Of a stretch of DNA of 64,000 nt, positions 50,736 through 58,786 are shown one piece after another. A model generated the notes under the pieces. The model was given only the letters and a program-made list of their open reading frames with translations. It did not search any database and was not told the DNA's origin. Positions within the stretch are counted from its first letter, which is position 1; every line of letters begins with the position of its first letter. Origin of the DNA: Myxococcales bacterium (GTDB lineage: Bacteria; Myxococcota_A; Polyangia; Polyangiales; Polyangiaceae); the NCBI GenBank assembly GCA_016706225.1, contig JADJKB010000012.1:62001-126000 (forward strand). Reading direction: 5' to 3'. The translations under genes were made by a program, and so were the position numbers.

Positions 50736-51401
50736 ATGAGCGGAGTCGATGCCGAGCTAGCGGAGCGGCGGGAGCGGCGTAGGCAGGCGCGGCTTCTCGC
50801 GTTGCGCCTGCTTCGTGCGAGCAAGACGCCGGAGCAGGTCATCGAGCGGCTTCGCCGCGATGGCTTTGGCGCCGAGGAAGCGGAGCGCGTGGTCGTGCGC
50901 GCGGACGACAGCCTGCAGCGCGGGTTGAACGAAGGTGCACGCGGCAGCTGCGGTCGGTGTGCGGCGGTGATGGACGAGCGTGCCGCATATTGCGAGGCGT
51001 GCGGTGCGAAGGTTCCCGATGCGTCGGCCCTGCACTACCATCGAACAGAGCTCGAGCCCCGACTGGCCAGGGGGCGGAAGTGGCTGGGCATCATGAGCTT
51101 CATGTACGCCCTCTGGAGCGTGGTCTTCGGGCTGATCCCCGGGAGTTGGTTCAACTTGGCGGTCAACATGGTTCTGGCGGCGATTCAGTTCGGGTTATGG
51201 CGGTGGGCCACGAAGAAGTTGTTGCCGGCCGCTGTGACCTCTTTGGTCCTGTACGCGACTCTGCTCTTGGTCGACGCGGTCGCAGACCCAGCCAGCCTTT
51301 TCAAAGGTATCGTGATAAAGGTGTTCTTTGTGGGCTTTTTTGTCGGCTCGATCCGAGCAGGCCTCGAGGCGCGAGCACACGGGACCGGCTCCGTCGCGTG
51401 A
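50736..51401 (+). CDS. Membrane protein with N-terminal helix-rich and zinc-ribbon part
   Basis: 221 aa from the ATG at 50736; the longer frame upstream runs through debris. Residues 1-70 are helical and charged (LLALRLLRASKTPEQVIERLRRDGFGAEEAERVVVRAD), similar to RecX/SHOCT-like helical repeats. A zinc ribbon follows (CGRCAAVMDERAAYCEACGAKV, CxxC...CxxC). The C-terminal half has four membrane segments (about 115-215). Not assigned to a family; possibly a sensor or membrane-stress protein. No operon partner. Confidence 0.65.
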   Translation: MSGVDAELAERRERRRQARLLALRLLRASKTPEQVIERLRRDGFGAEEAERVVVRADDSLQRGLNEGARGSCGRCAAVMDERAAYCEACGAKVPDASALHYHRTELEPRLARGRKWLGIMSFMYALWSVVFGLIPGSWFNLAVNMVLAAIQFGLWRWATKKLLPAAVTSLVLYATLLLVDAVADPASLFKGIVIKVFFVGFFVGSIRAGLEARAHGTGSVA

Positions 51402-51504
51402 AGCCGGTCCGCCCCGGCTGCGGTGCACGGCAGCGTCCGCGCGCCGCGTCGCAGGTTCTCGCGCACGCTCTAGTGCAAGGCTGTCGCCTCCGGGCGGCGG
51501 CGCG

Positions 51505-52249
51505 CAGCTGCGGCGCCAAACATTCCGGAGCTGGCACCGTGCAATTGCATTCGGCGGAATTTCTGCTCGAAAGCGGCGTACGCTTCATGCGGCAACGTCC
51601 TCCCCGGGTTGCCGAGAGCACCGGTCGCACGCCTGCTGACGATTGTGCTCCAGCCGCCGCTTGCGCGCCTCCTGTCGCCGGGCAGCAAGTTCGTCGAGGG
51701 TGCAGGCCTGCGCGCCCCGAACCCGCGTGGTAGCGGGCTGGCGAGAGACGGAGGACTCGGAGCGCGGCGGACAACGGCAAGATCTTCCGCGCGCCTTCGA
51801 CCGCTCCGAGCAGCAATCGCTTCCCTCTCTCGTCCGCCACGCGGCCGCGCTCGAGCGTGAACCCCGAGACGCGGAGCAAGGCAAGGACGAGCCGGAGGAC
51901 CGCGATGAGCATGGCGGTCCGGTGCTCCAGCCCGAGGACACGAGCGCGAAGTGCCGCCTCGACTTCGTGCTCGGCCTCTAGAGACACGACGTCCCCTACG
52001 CCCCGTCGGATCCAGCTCTGCGCCGTGGAGCGCGGAATCTCGAGCTCCGGAAACAGTTCCGGATTCCCCGCATGGAGGATCTGCTCCTTTATGCGATGGT
52101 CGTAGGTCCGGCGCGAGCGGCTGGCCATGTCGTCAGCAGAGCACGCGCGGGCGCGGAAGTATGGGCGCGCGGGAAGAAGGTGAAAAGCGAATGGTTTCGC
52201 GGTGTGCAACTGCACCACGCTGGCTCTAGAATGTTCGGCGCCGCAGCTG
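51505..52249 (-). mobile_element. TIR element copy A (745 bp), insertion-sequence derivative
   Basis: The ends are inverted repeats of about 45 bp, both beginning CAGCTGCGGCGCC, with about ten mismatches. The body is almost identical to 56448-57194 and in the same orientation, but copy A lacks two bases (AC) in the transposase-like frame. It carries a truncated helix-turn-helix ORF. It abuts and truncates an IS66 tnpC. No clear target duplication was found. It is too short to encode a catalytic domain, so it is probably non-autonomous. Confidence 0.8.
51583..52128 (-). pseudogene. Frameshifted transposase N-terminal ORF in TIR copy A
   Basis: From the ATG at 52128 the product begins MASRSRRTYDHRIKEQILHAG and has the HTH segment FPELEIPRSTAQSWIRRGVGDVVSLE, as in transposases that precede an rve catalytic part. 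The 2-bp deletion after RLSPARYHA shifts the frame and the tail becomes unrelated (GSGRAGLHPRR). The intact version in copy B continues WVRGAQACTLDELAARRQE. Even that version stops before any DDE catalytic core. Confidence 0.7.
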
Positions 52250-53008
52250 GGCTGACTGAGCACGTACGCGCAGAGCGCCGTGTACGTCGGGCCAAGCACC
52301 TTCGCGAGCGCGTTGATCTGGTCCCAGAGCGTTTGCGAGTCGCTCTCGAGTCCCTGCCGCGCCGCCATTTTCACCTGTCGTTCGAGCGGCAAGTGGTCGG
52401 CGTACTTCGCGATCGCAACGTTGATCGCGAAGGCGACCGAGTAGCGCGCGCCCGGAAACAGCTTGAGCGGACCCGGAGCCGTCTCGATGCACGCGCCGCA
52501 GCCACAGCGATACTTCTGCCGGCGGTGCTTCTTCAGGACGTACTTCAGCTCGACGACGTCGACCTCTTCGCTTTCCTCGAATTGCCCGTCCCAGGTCTCG
52601 AGCTGGCCTCCGCACTTCGTGCAGACCTTGTCCGCTTCGTCGAGCAAGTGGACCTGCTCGACTTCCGGCAGCAGCGACTGAGCGCGCGGGCCGTGACCCG
52701 TCTGGACGGGCTTCTGGCCTTCCGGCTTGTCGCCTTGCCCACGCTTCTCGCTCTTGTCGCCGAAGAGCAGGTGGTTGCGCTTCGCCAGCTGCTGCTCGAG
52801 GTCTGCGATCTGGAGCTTCAGCTGCTCGGGGTCGCCGCCTTTGAGTGCATGGACATCGTTTCGTGTCGGTCCCAGAACAATGTGCAGGTCGATATGCCGT
52901 TGCACGTTCTTCATGATCGCGCCGAGGAGTTCGCTTCGAGCTTGTGCGTCCGTGGGTGGGAATCGGTAGCCAACGAAGACGATGGAAAGGTCGCGAACAC
53001 CGTCGCGC
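52250..53008 (-). pseudogene. IS66 TnpC transposase, N-terminal fragment
   Basis: The frame reads LKLQIADLEQQLAKRNHLLFGDKSEKR, a zinc-binding part CTKCGGQLETWDGQFEESEEVDVVELKYVLKKHRRQKYRCGCGACI, and ADHLPLERQVKMAARQGLESDSQTLWDQINALAKVLGPTY. This is the IS66 TnpC N-terminal and zf-IS66 region. The DDE catalytic part is missing because TIR copy A follows directly, with stop-free fusion. The 5' boundary is uncertain. Confidence 0.85.
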
Positions 53009-53753
53009 GCCTGGTTGGCCCTCGTACGCGACCTTGACGACGCGGAGGTCGACGACATGGTGCGCGCGGTCAGACTCATGCTTCGTGTCGGAGGGGCACG
53101 GCGTGGCAAGTAGCTGCGAGCTCTTCTTTCACGCGAGGCGAGACCGACGACCTCCGCGCGCCCCACCGCCAGCTCGAGGACGTGCGCCCACGGAAGCTCA
53201 GCGCCCATCCTGCCGAAAGGCAGTCGCCGCAGCGCTGCCGCGTCGTCCAGGTCGCGCCCTCAAAGCTCCACGAAGAGGAAGCCATGCTGCGAGCCCTAAG
53301 CTCGTGAGGGTTTGATGCTTCACGGGAGCGGGAGCATTTGCTCGCTCGCTCTTCCATCTTGCCGCCGTGCTCGAGCGCGTCCGAGCCATGGCCGCGCCTT
53401 TGGCGCTTCGGCGCGACCAACGTGCCCGTCGCCGACGCACGGGCTGGGTTCGGTCCTGTCGGAGCGCCGCCGTCAGCGCAGCCCTGCGGAAGCGAGCGGA
53501 TCGGAGGTGCGCAATTCCCTCGTCGACTAGGCGAGGGACCGCATCGATTGCGCGGCTCGTTATGTCCGCGAAACGTGCCCGTCCACTCCCGGCGCCGCGA
53601 TCGTGCGCAGCCCAGACGCCGACCGCGCCTGGCATGGAGGTTGCCGCAAAGGAGCGGTCGCCATGCCCAAACCCAAGATCGATGCGACGGGAAGTGCCGA
53701 TCCGGAAGCCGCGCGGCGCGAGCGGGCGTACGCAATGAAGGAAGGTGAAGGCA
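53009..53753. other. 745-bp stretch with no confident gene
   Basis: Overlapping frames exist on both strands, none with recognisable domains. It separates the IS66 remnant from the secreted-protein operon and should contain that operon's promoter near its right end. Nothing else could be supported. Confidence 0.35.
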
Positions 53754-54845
53754 ATGAGGACGAAGACTTTTCGTTTGCTCGGCGAGCGCTGGCTGGAAGC
53801 TTCCCTGCTTGCCGCCGCACTGACCCTCACGGGCGCTGCGGCGAGCGGCCAAGACGCACGAGGCCTAATGGTTGAGGCTGTTGATCAGTACTCCGTTTAC
53901 AACCCTGGCTGGACTGATCTCCAGAACAACGCTGACAACGTGAATGGCTTTCTTTACAACATGATTCCGACGGCTGGCATCTGGTGGACAACCCTGCAGC
54001 CCTGGTACAACGCGCAGGTCTACGACAGCGACTTTTACGATCCTCAGCGAGTTTCCGGGGGCAGCGACACGTATAATTTCGACCAGGCAAGCGCGGCCAT
54101 CTCGTTCTTCTCCGGCCATGGGAGCTGCGACGATCAGACCAGCACCACCTGTTTCGGGGCCTCCGGATGTCCACCTCAGGGCGGAAACATCGGCGTTTGC
54201 ACAAGGACGCCGATGAATTGGATCGGGCGGTGCGAGTACAGCACGCCACGACGACTCGTGACCGCTTCGCCAGCCGATGCCTTTGGGCACAACGCTTTCT
54301 ATTCGAGCGGCAATGTTAAGCTCGGCGAAAGTTCGAACGCCGGAACGTGGGGCGGCGCCGGGACAAACGGCAACACCAACATGGCGATCTTTGATGTCAG
54401 CTGTGGCGCAACGCCCAACATGATGTACCAGAACTTCTCCCAGGCATTCGCGGGGGCCAGCTTGATCGGGACGATCATGCCTGCCCACACCGGCGCTGAC
54501 ACGGCAGACGTGGATTACCGCGGCTGGATCTTCGGCTACTCGTTTCGCGTGAACCCATATGGCTCCGTTGGCTCTGCCTGGGTGAACACGATCAACACTT
54601 CGGGAGGCGGGGCGCCTTGCCTTCACGCCGACGGGAGCACCACGCCCGGGCACGGCATCATCAAGTGCGGCGTGCTGGTCGTGGCGTCACTTACCGAATC
54701 GGCGTTCTGGACCGGCTGGGCGCTCAACAACGAGAGTTGGTACGACATCCAGTTCAACGTCAACGACGCAAGGGCGGGCACATCATTCAACTGGAAGGGC
54801 ATATGCAACTGGAATTGCGCTGCTTACCCGGGGGTGATGCCATGA
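53754..54845 (+). CDS. Secreted protein with clan CD-like His-Gly/Cys motif
   Basis: 363 aa from the ATG at 53754 (GAAGG in front; a GTG three codons earlier is an alternative). The signal peptide ends around AAASGQ. A hydrophobic strand followed by SGHGS puts a possible catalytic His at 122 (AAISFFSGHGSCDD), and a second strand followed by Cys217 (MAIFDVSCGATPNMMYQNF) is placed as in caspase/gingipain-type (clan CD) peptidases. Trp, Asn, Gly and Cys content is high. The DUF6345-like family is a possible match from memory. Activity is inference. The next gene overlaps the stop by 4 nt. Confidence 0.65.
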   Translation: MRTKTFRLLGERWLEASLLAAALTLTGAAASGQDARGLMVEAVDQYSVYNPGWTDLQNNADNVNGFLYNMIPTAGIWWTTLQPWYNAQVYDSDFYDPQRVSGGSDTYNFDQASAAISFFSGHGSCDDQTSTTCFGASGCPPQGGNIGVCTRTPMNWIGRCEYSTPRRLVTASPADAFGHNAFYSSGNVKLGESSNAGTWGGAGTNGNTNMAIFDVSCGATPNMMYQNFSQAFAGASLIGTIMPAHTGADTADVDYRGWIFGYSFRVNPYGSVGSAWVNTINTSGGGAPCLHADGSTTPGHGIIKCGVLVVASLTESAFWTGWALNNESWYDIQFNVNDARAGTSFNWKGICNWNCAAYPGVMP

Positions 54846-55747
54846 TCACGCGGTCCACCGCATCGCGCATCGTGGAGCTGGCTGCGTTCGCGGCGTTTGG
54901 TTGTGCCCAAGACATTCCCGAACCGCGTCCGAGTCGGCATTCCGATTCTGTCGGTCAAGCCGCTCCACTGACGTCGTCGGTTGCCAAGTATCAGCACGAA
55001 TTTTCGAGGAGCCGATTCGTTGCTGGGGCGGCGGCGCAGGCCAGGGTCGAGTCGGGGTTTCAGAAGGTGGTGGGCGAGTTCGGGGTGTTCGCGACGGATG
55101 GTCATAACGGTGCCGTGACTGCGATACCGCACGGTGCGTCAGGAAGAGAACTGGCGGAGCCCTTCACCGACGATGAAGGCGTGCACAACAAGGCGGTGCT
55201 TGATTACTTCCTGGGTGCGGGCATTCCGCCTGCTCAAGTGGGTTCAGCCAGCGTCACTACCGTCATTGAGGGAACCGGAACGCTCGTGGACGGAAGGGAC
55301 GCGCCGCCCAGATTCGTCGCATTCAACACGGTGTTGGAGCGGCGAGTCTCGGGCGTTCAGGTCGCCGACTCGTTTGCGTGGGCTCGTTTGGCCAAGGACG
55401 GTTCGGTGGTGAGCGAAGGCGTCTATTGGCCAGAACTCGACTCGAACGTGATCAATGACGCTATTCAGCTCGACCAGACGCTGTCCAATCCGTCGGTCAA
55501 GGTAGGGCTCATTGCGCACGCAAAAGCCGTGCTGCCTGACTTGGATGAGACTTCGCTGCACGCGGTTGTCCACCACTCCCCCTATTGGTATCCCGGCGCG
55601 TTCCGTTCATACGCAGTCCTCGACGCCATCGTCGGCACGGCTGGTAGGAAGCCGCTCACGGTTCACTTGGCGGCTGGCGGGGTTCCCGTGGTTCTCGACC
55701 ATGAGAACCTGGCGTCGGCCCCCGTGGGTGCAACGAAGAAGCCATAG
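54842..55747 (+). CDS. Lipoprotein with PepSY/FTP-like propeptide domain
   Basis: 301 aa from the ATG at 54842, which overlaps the upstream stop (ATGA). The signal peptide ends at a lipobox (AAFAAFGCAQD, about Cys21). The middle resembles a fungalysin/thermolysin-type propeptide (VLDYFLGAGIPPAQVGSASV, FVAFNTVLERRVSGVQVADSFAWARL, GSVVSEGVYWPELDSNVI). It lacks a catalytic peptidase domain. A free-standing inhibitor- or chaperone-like partner for the preceding protein is a reasonable inference; a carbohydrate- or lipid-binding role is also possible. Confidence 0.55.
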   Translation: MITRSTASRIVELAAFAAFGCAQDIPEPRPSRHSDSVGQAAPLTSSVAKYQHEFSRSRFVAGAAAQARVESGFQKVVGEFGVFATDGHNGAVTAIPHGASGRELAEPFTDDEGVHNKAVLDYFLGAGIPPAQVGSASVTTVIEGTGTLVDGRDAPPRFVAFNTVLERRVSGVQVADSFAWARLAKDGSVVSEGVYWPELDSNVINDAIQLDQTLSNPSVKVGLIAHAKAVLPDLDETSLHAVVHHSPYWYPGAFRSYAVLDAIVGTAGRKPLTVHLAAGGVPVVLDHENLASAPVGATKKP

Positions 55748-55758
55748 AGGAGGACACG

Positions 55759-56274
55759 ATGCGCACTCTCCTTGCGGTCATTCTCGGCATCGTGTCGGTG
55801 AGTGCGCTTGACGCCTGCACCTCATCCGGAATAGAGGACAACACGGCACTTGGCACTATTGCGTGCAACGATGGGACTGGACTGGCGGATTGTTGCCCAA
55901 GCGGAGTTGCCGCGGGCAAGGCGTGTTCCCACCAGCTCTCCTGCTGGACGCCATGCACTAACGGGTCGCGCTTCCAGCTCGCCTGCGCGGACGCGAAGTG
56001 GGTCGCGGGCAAGGGCAGTCACGCGTGTGGACCAAGTTGCCAGACCGGTGGGTGCGCGGATGCCTCCGCCGACGTCACGGTGGCCTGCGATGACGGTACC
56101 GGTGGTGATGACTGTTGCGACAGTAGCGTCCAAGGCGGCGGGGCTTGCACGACAGAGGGGTCGACGTGCTGGACCAATTGCACGGGCGGAATCAGGTTCC
56201 AATTCGCGTGTAGCGGCGGCCTGTGGGTCGCCGGAAAGGGGGGTCACACCTGCGTTGATTCCGGCGAGGGATAG
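55759..56274 (+). CDS. Cys-rich lipoprotein with two tandem repeats
   Basis: 171 aa. GAGGAGG lies six bases before the ATG. Signal MRTLLAVILGIVSVSALDAC with a lipobox-like end. Two repeats of about 60 residues align well: TIACNDGTGLADCCPS...CWTPCTNGSRFQLAC...WVAGKGSHAC and TVACDDGTGGDDCCDS...CWTNCTGGIRFQFACSGGLWVAGKGGHTC. Each has six to seven Cys, so disulfide-stabilised. Third gene of the operon, 11 nt after the second. Function unknown. Confidence 0.7.
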   Translation: MRTLLAVILGIVSVSALDACTSSGIEDNTALGTIACNDGTGLADCCPSGVAAGKACSHQLSCWTPCTNGSRFQLACADAKWVAGKGSHACGPSCQTGGCADASADVTVACDDGTGGDDCCDSSVQGGGACTTEGSTCWTNCTGGIRFQFACSGGLWVAGKGGHTCVDSGEG

Positions 56275-56447
56275 GCCGTGTCCTTTCGGCAAACGCGCGC
56301 AGCTGACAGGACACGGGTCGCGCACGCCACGGATGGAGCAAGTCAGGCTACGTCGAAACCTGGCGCAAGACGCGGGGTGACGGCCGAGGAGCTGTGGGCG
56401 GCGGCTGTCGCGCTGGCGCGGGAGCACGGTGTGTATGCGACGTCGCG

Positions 56448-57194
56448 CAGCTGCGGCGCCAAACATTCCGGAGCTGGCACCGTGCAATTGCATTCGGCGG
56501 AATTTCTGCTCGAAAGCGGCGTACGCTTCATGCGGCAACGTCCTCCCCGGGTTGCCGAGAGCACCGGTCGCACGCCTGCTGACGATTGTGCTCCAGCCGC
56601 CGCTTGCGCGCCTCCTGTCGCCGGGCAGCAAGTTCGTCGAGGGTGCAGGCCTGCGCGCCCCGAACCCACGCGTGGTAGCGGGCTGGCGAGAGACGGAGGA
56701 CTCGGAGCGCGGCGGACAACGGCAAGATCTTCCGCGCGCCTTCGACCGCTCCGAGCAGCAATCGCTTCCCTCTCTCGTCCGCCACGCGGCCGCGCTCGAG
56801 CGTGAACCCCGAGACGCGGAGCAAGGCAAGGACGAGCCGGAGGACCGCGATGAGCATGGCGGTCCGGCGCTCCAGCCCGAGGACACGAGCGCGAAGTGCC
56901 GCCTCGACTTCGTGCTCGGCCTCTAGAGACACGACGTCCCCTACGCCCCGTCGGATCCAGCTCTGCGCCGTGGAGCGCGGAATCTCGAGCTCCGGAAACA
57001 GTTCCGGATTCCCCGCATGGAGGATCTGCTCCTTTATGCGATGGTCGTAGGTCCGGCGCGAGCGGCTGGCCATGTCGTCAGCAGAGCACGCGCGGGCGCG
57101 GAAGTATGGGCGCGCGGGAAGAAGGTGAAAAGCGAATGGTTTCGCGGTGTGCAACTGCACCACGCTGGCTCTAGAATGTTCGGCGCCGCAGCTG
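56448..57194 (-). mobile_element. TIR element copy B (747 bp)
   Basis: The intact relative of 51505-52249, with the same about 45-bp inverted ends (CAGCTGCGGCGCC...). Only a few substitutions separate the copies, so the duplication is recent. Both point the same way and flank the three-gene operon between them, a composite-transposon-like layout. The right end has cut the short gene at 57171-57353. Confidence 0.8.
56528..57073 (-). CDS. Transposase-like HTH protein in TIR copy B
   Basis: 181 aa from the ATG at 57073. It has a basic N-terminus (MASRSRRTYDHRIKEQIL), an HTH segment and RKILPLSAALRVLRLSPARYHAWVRGAQACTLDELAARRQEARKRRLEHNRQQACDRC. It resembles the front part of IS3-group transposase fusions that have a LSPSRYHAW motif, but lacks the rve/DDE domain, so it cannot transpose itself. 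The element could be mobilised by a full-length relative. Confidence 0.6.
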   Translation of the reverse strand: MASRSRRTYDHRIKEQILHAGNPELFPELEIPRSTAQSWIRRGVGDVVSLEAEHEVEAALRARVLGLERRTAMLIAVLRLVLALLRVSGFTLERGRVADERGKRLLLGAVEGARKILPLSAALRVLRLSPARYHAWVRGAQACTLDELAARRQEARKRRLEHNRQQACDRCSRQPGEDVAA

Positions 57195-57353
57195 GGCCGC
57201 GAGCATTCGGCGCACGCGCGCAAGCTCGGCGGCGATCCATTCGGGGTCGCCTTTCCTCAGCGCCTTTTCCGCCGCGTTCGCGTCCAGCCGCAGCTCTTGG
57301 ACGAGCCTTGCAAGCTCCTGCGCGTGGTTGGGTTGTGCTAGCTTCTTCGTCAC
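57171..57353 (-). pseudogene. Small helical ORF truncated by TIR copy B
   Basis: 60 aa from a GTG at 57353 (AGGAG ten bases upstream). MTKKLAQPNHAQELARLVQEL then RLDANAAEKALRKGDPEWIAAELARVRRMLAAQ is charged and helical. The last residues (LRRRTF) and the stop come from the inserted element. The original gene was probably longer. No family recognised. Confidence 0.45.
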
Positions 57354-57412
57354 GGGAGCCGTCACTCCTGTCTGCCCCCCGGCCGTGTGACAGCGGTGCG
57401 GGGGGCTTGTTT

Positions 57413-57808
57413 TCAGCTCGCCTTCAGCGTGATAGTGCCGTCCGGCGGGAGGGCATTCTCCAGCCGATTCCCTAGATCAGCGCCGCCGGCCGTCTCGGCA
57501 ACGTCGATCAATGTCGCGAGCGCGAGCTGAACGTAAGGCTTGAATGGTTCCGCGCCGGTTTCCCAACGGGAGACGGTCTCCGGGGCGACCCCAAACAACT
57601 CCGCGAGCTGAGGCTGGGTCAGGCCGATCGCCTTCCTGCCGAACCTGAGAATCTCAGGCTCCACGTTTCTGACGTCACGCAGGACCGTGCGTACCGCGCG
57701 GCGCTGATAGCCCGCGAGCTGGCGAAGGGAAAGCTCGTCGCCCGGCGTGTAGGGTCGCGATGCGTCTTCCACGCGGTAGCGGCCAACCTTCGTGATCTTC
57801 TTTGCCAT
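57413..57808 (-). CDS. HTH (Xre/MqsA-type) antitoxin
   Basis: 131 aa; AGGAGG lies six bases before the ATG. The HTH is EILRFGRKAIGLTQPQLAELFGVAPETVSRWETGAEPFKPYVQLAL at about 50-95. The N-terminal 45 residues lack the zinc Cys of classic MqsA. It follows the DUF4258-like gene in the same direction with a 9-nt gap, toxin-first order like mqsRA/higBA. It would bind and repress its own promoter and block the toxin. Confidence 0.8.
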   Translation of the reverse strand: MAKKITKVGRYRVEDASRPYTPGDELSLRQLAGYQRRAVRTVLRDVRNVEPEILRFGRKAIGLTQPQLAELFGVAPETVSRWETGAEPFKPYVQLALATLIDVAETAGGADLGNRLENALPPDGTITLKAS

Positions 57809-57817
57809 GATTGCCTC

Positions 57818-58102
57818 CTACGCCCGTGCCAGTCCTAGAATCCGCACGACGCTCTCCCTGACTTCGATCTCGACTGCCATCGGCTCGCCGTCAATGGTTC
57901 TGCCTCCGCCGAGGCGCCAACACTCTGGCGGATGGATCGCCTCCGCCATCGTCGCGCTTCGGATTGCGCACTCCACGTCCGCCGCGGTCCAGGAGGATTC
58001 CGCCATCTGGTCTTCTGCATCGTCGGACACGCGCGTTCGATCCGTGACGACCGCGGTTTGCGCGGCGCCGAGCGCTTCCGCGGGCGTAAGTCGGTGTGGC
58101 AA
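57818..58102 (-). CDS. DUF4258-like toxin-type protein
   Basis: 94 aa from a TTG at 58102 with GGAGG five bases upstream; a TTG at 58114 is an alternative. The helix SWTAADVECAIRSATMAEAIHP and strand WRLGGGRTIDGEPMAVEIEVRESVVRILGL fit the DUF4258 family of predicted RelE-like toxins. The His seen near the front of many members (SxHAxxRM) is replaced (DDAEDQM), so activity is uncertain. It pairs with the HTH antitoxin gene. Confidence 0.65.
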   Translation of the reverse strand: MPHRLTPAEALGAAQTAVVTDRTRVSDDAEDQMAESSWTAADVECAIRSATMAEAIHPPECWRLGGGRTIDGEPMAVEIEVRESVVRILGLARA

Positions 58103-58199
58103 GTCACCCTCCAAGCGTGGTCACGGCTTGAGAAAAACGCAAGTCTGATGCGAAGTCCAGCGGTTTTCGGTGCGCGCCCGGACCGTGCGGAGTCCGAGG

Positions 58200-58466
58200 T
58201 CAGCCCCCAGCGTGCCGGGCGCGCCGGGGGCCAGGGCGCTTCGCTGGCGCGGTTTCAGGCCGGGCGGGCGCTGGTAGCAGTGCACCGGCGCACGGCCCGC
58301 AGAGCGTCAGCGGTGCGCCGCGCCCGGGGTCCAGCGGCGCGAGCGCCAGAAGCACCGCAGGTCGCGCTCCGCACTCATCGCACGCGCCCCGCTCCGCACC
58401 GAAGCGAACGGTCACGCCGTCGAGCTCGACGGGGCCAGCGCACCCGGGGCAGCGGCAGCGGCTCAC
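58200..58466 (-). CDS. Small zinc-ribbon-like protein
   Basis: 88 aa from a GTG at 58466 that overlaps the upstream stop (GTGA). MSRCRCPGCAGPVELDG and GACDECGARPAVLLALAP then LTLCGPCAGALL hold three CxxC pairs. It could bind zinc. The C-terminal tail is Pro/Arg-rich. No family recognised. Together with the next small gene it looks like cargo of a phage or plasmid near an integration site. Confidence 0.5.
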   Translation of the reverse strand: MSRCRCPGCAGPVELDGVTVRFGAERGACDECGARPAVLLALAPLDPGRGAPLTLCGPCAGALLPAPARPETAPAKRPGPRRARHAGG

Positions 58467-58639
58467 TTCGCCCCCCGGTCGCGCCGAGCGCTGGCCAGGT
58501 CCACCACGCCGGCCCGGGCCTCGCGTCGCGCCCGGAGCTCGCCGGCCAGCGCGACCAGCGCGGCGGGGTCCGTGGTGCGCTCGATGGCGCCCGCGAGCGC
58601 GAGCTCGATCACGTCGGGCGCGCTGTCACAAGCTGTCAC
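58463..58639 (-). CDS. Short helical ORF upstream of the zinc-ribbon gene
   Basis: 58 aa from a GTG at 58639: MTACDSAPDVIELALAGAIE then RTTDPAALVALAGELRARREARAG. It is helical and ends at the GTG of the next gene (4-nt overlap). Direct TGTCACA repeats surround its start. It was below the usual size limit, but the coupling supports it. Function unknown. Confidence 0.45.
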   Translation of the reverse strand: MTACDSAPDVIELALAGAIERTTDPAALVALAGELRARREARAGVVDLASARRDRGAK

Positions 58640-58734
58640 ACGGTCATGTCGGTTCGGTGAGTTAGGGTGAATGCCGGTGAGCGTCTCGTGACAGCCAGGT
58701 TCACCGATCGCGCCTAATTCATGCTGATCCGTGC

Positions 58735-58769
58735 CTTCGGACCCGGGTTCGAGTCCCGTCCGCCCCGCT
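58735..58769 (+). other. tRNA/tmRNA 3'-end-like sequence, possible attachment site
   Basis: CTTCGGACCCGGGTTCGAGT is followed by CCCGTCCGCCCCGCT. This contains a T-arm with a TTCGAGT loop and an acceptor-like 3' strand (CCGCCCC) but no 5' half of a tRNA. The lead CTTCGGAC followed by a T-arm is also how tmRNA (ssrA) genes end. Integrative elements often leave such a 3' end as attL or attR. No integrase gene lies beside it now. Confidence 0.4.
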
Positions 58770-58786
58770 GTTCGATCCCGTCCGCT

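Noticed and set aside
53076..53852. 258-codon minus-strand frame upstream of the secreted-protein operon
   Set aside because: Overlaps the start of the real plus-strand gene and shows no recognisable features.
53754..54845. Naming the secreted protein a confirmed gingipain-type protease
   Set aside because: Only the HG and C motifs in strand context are seen; without a structural or homology search the family cannot be confirmed.
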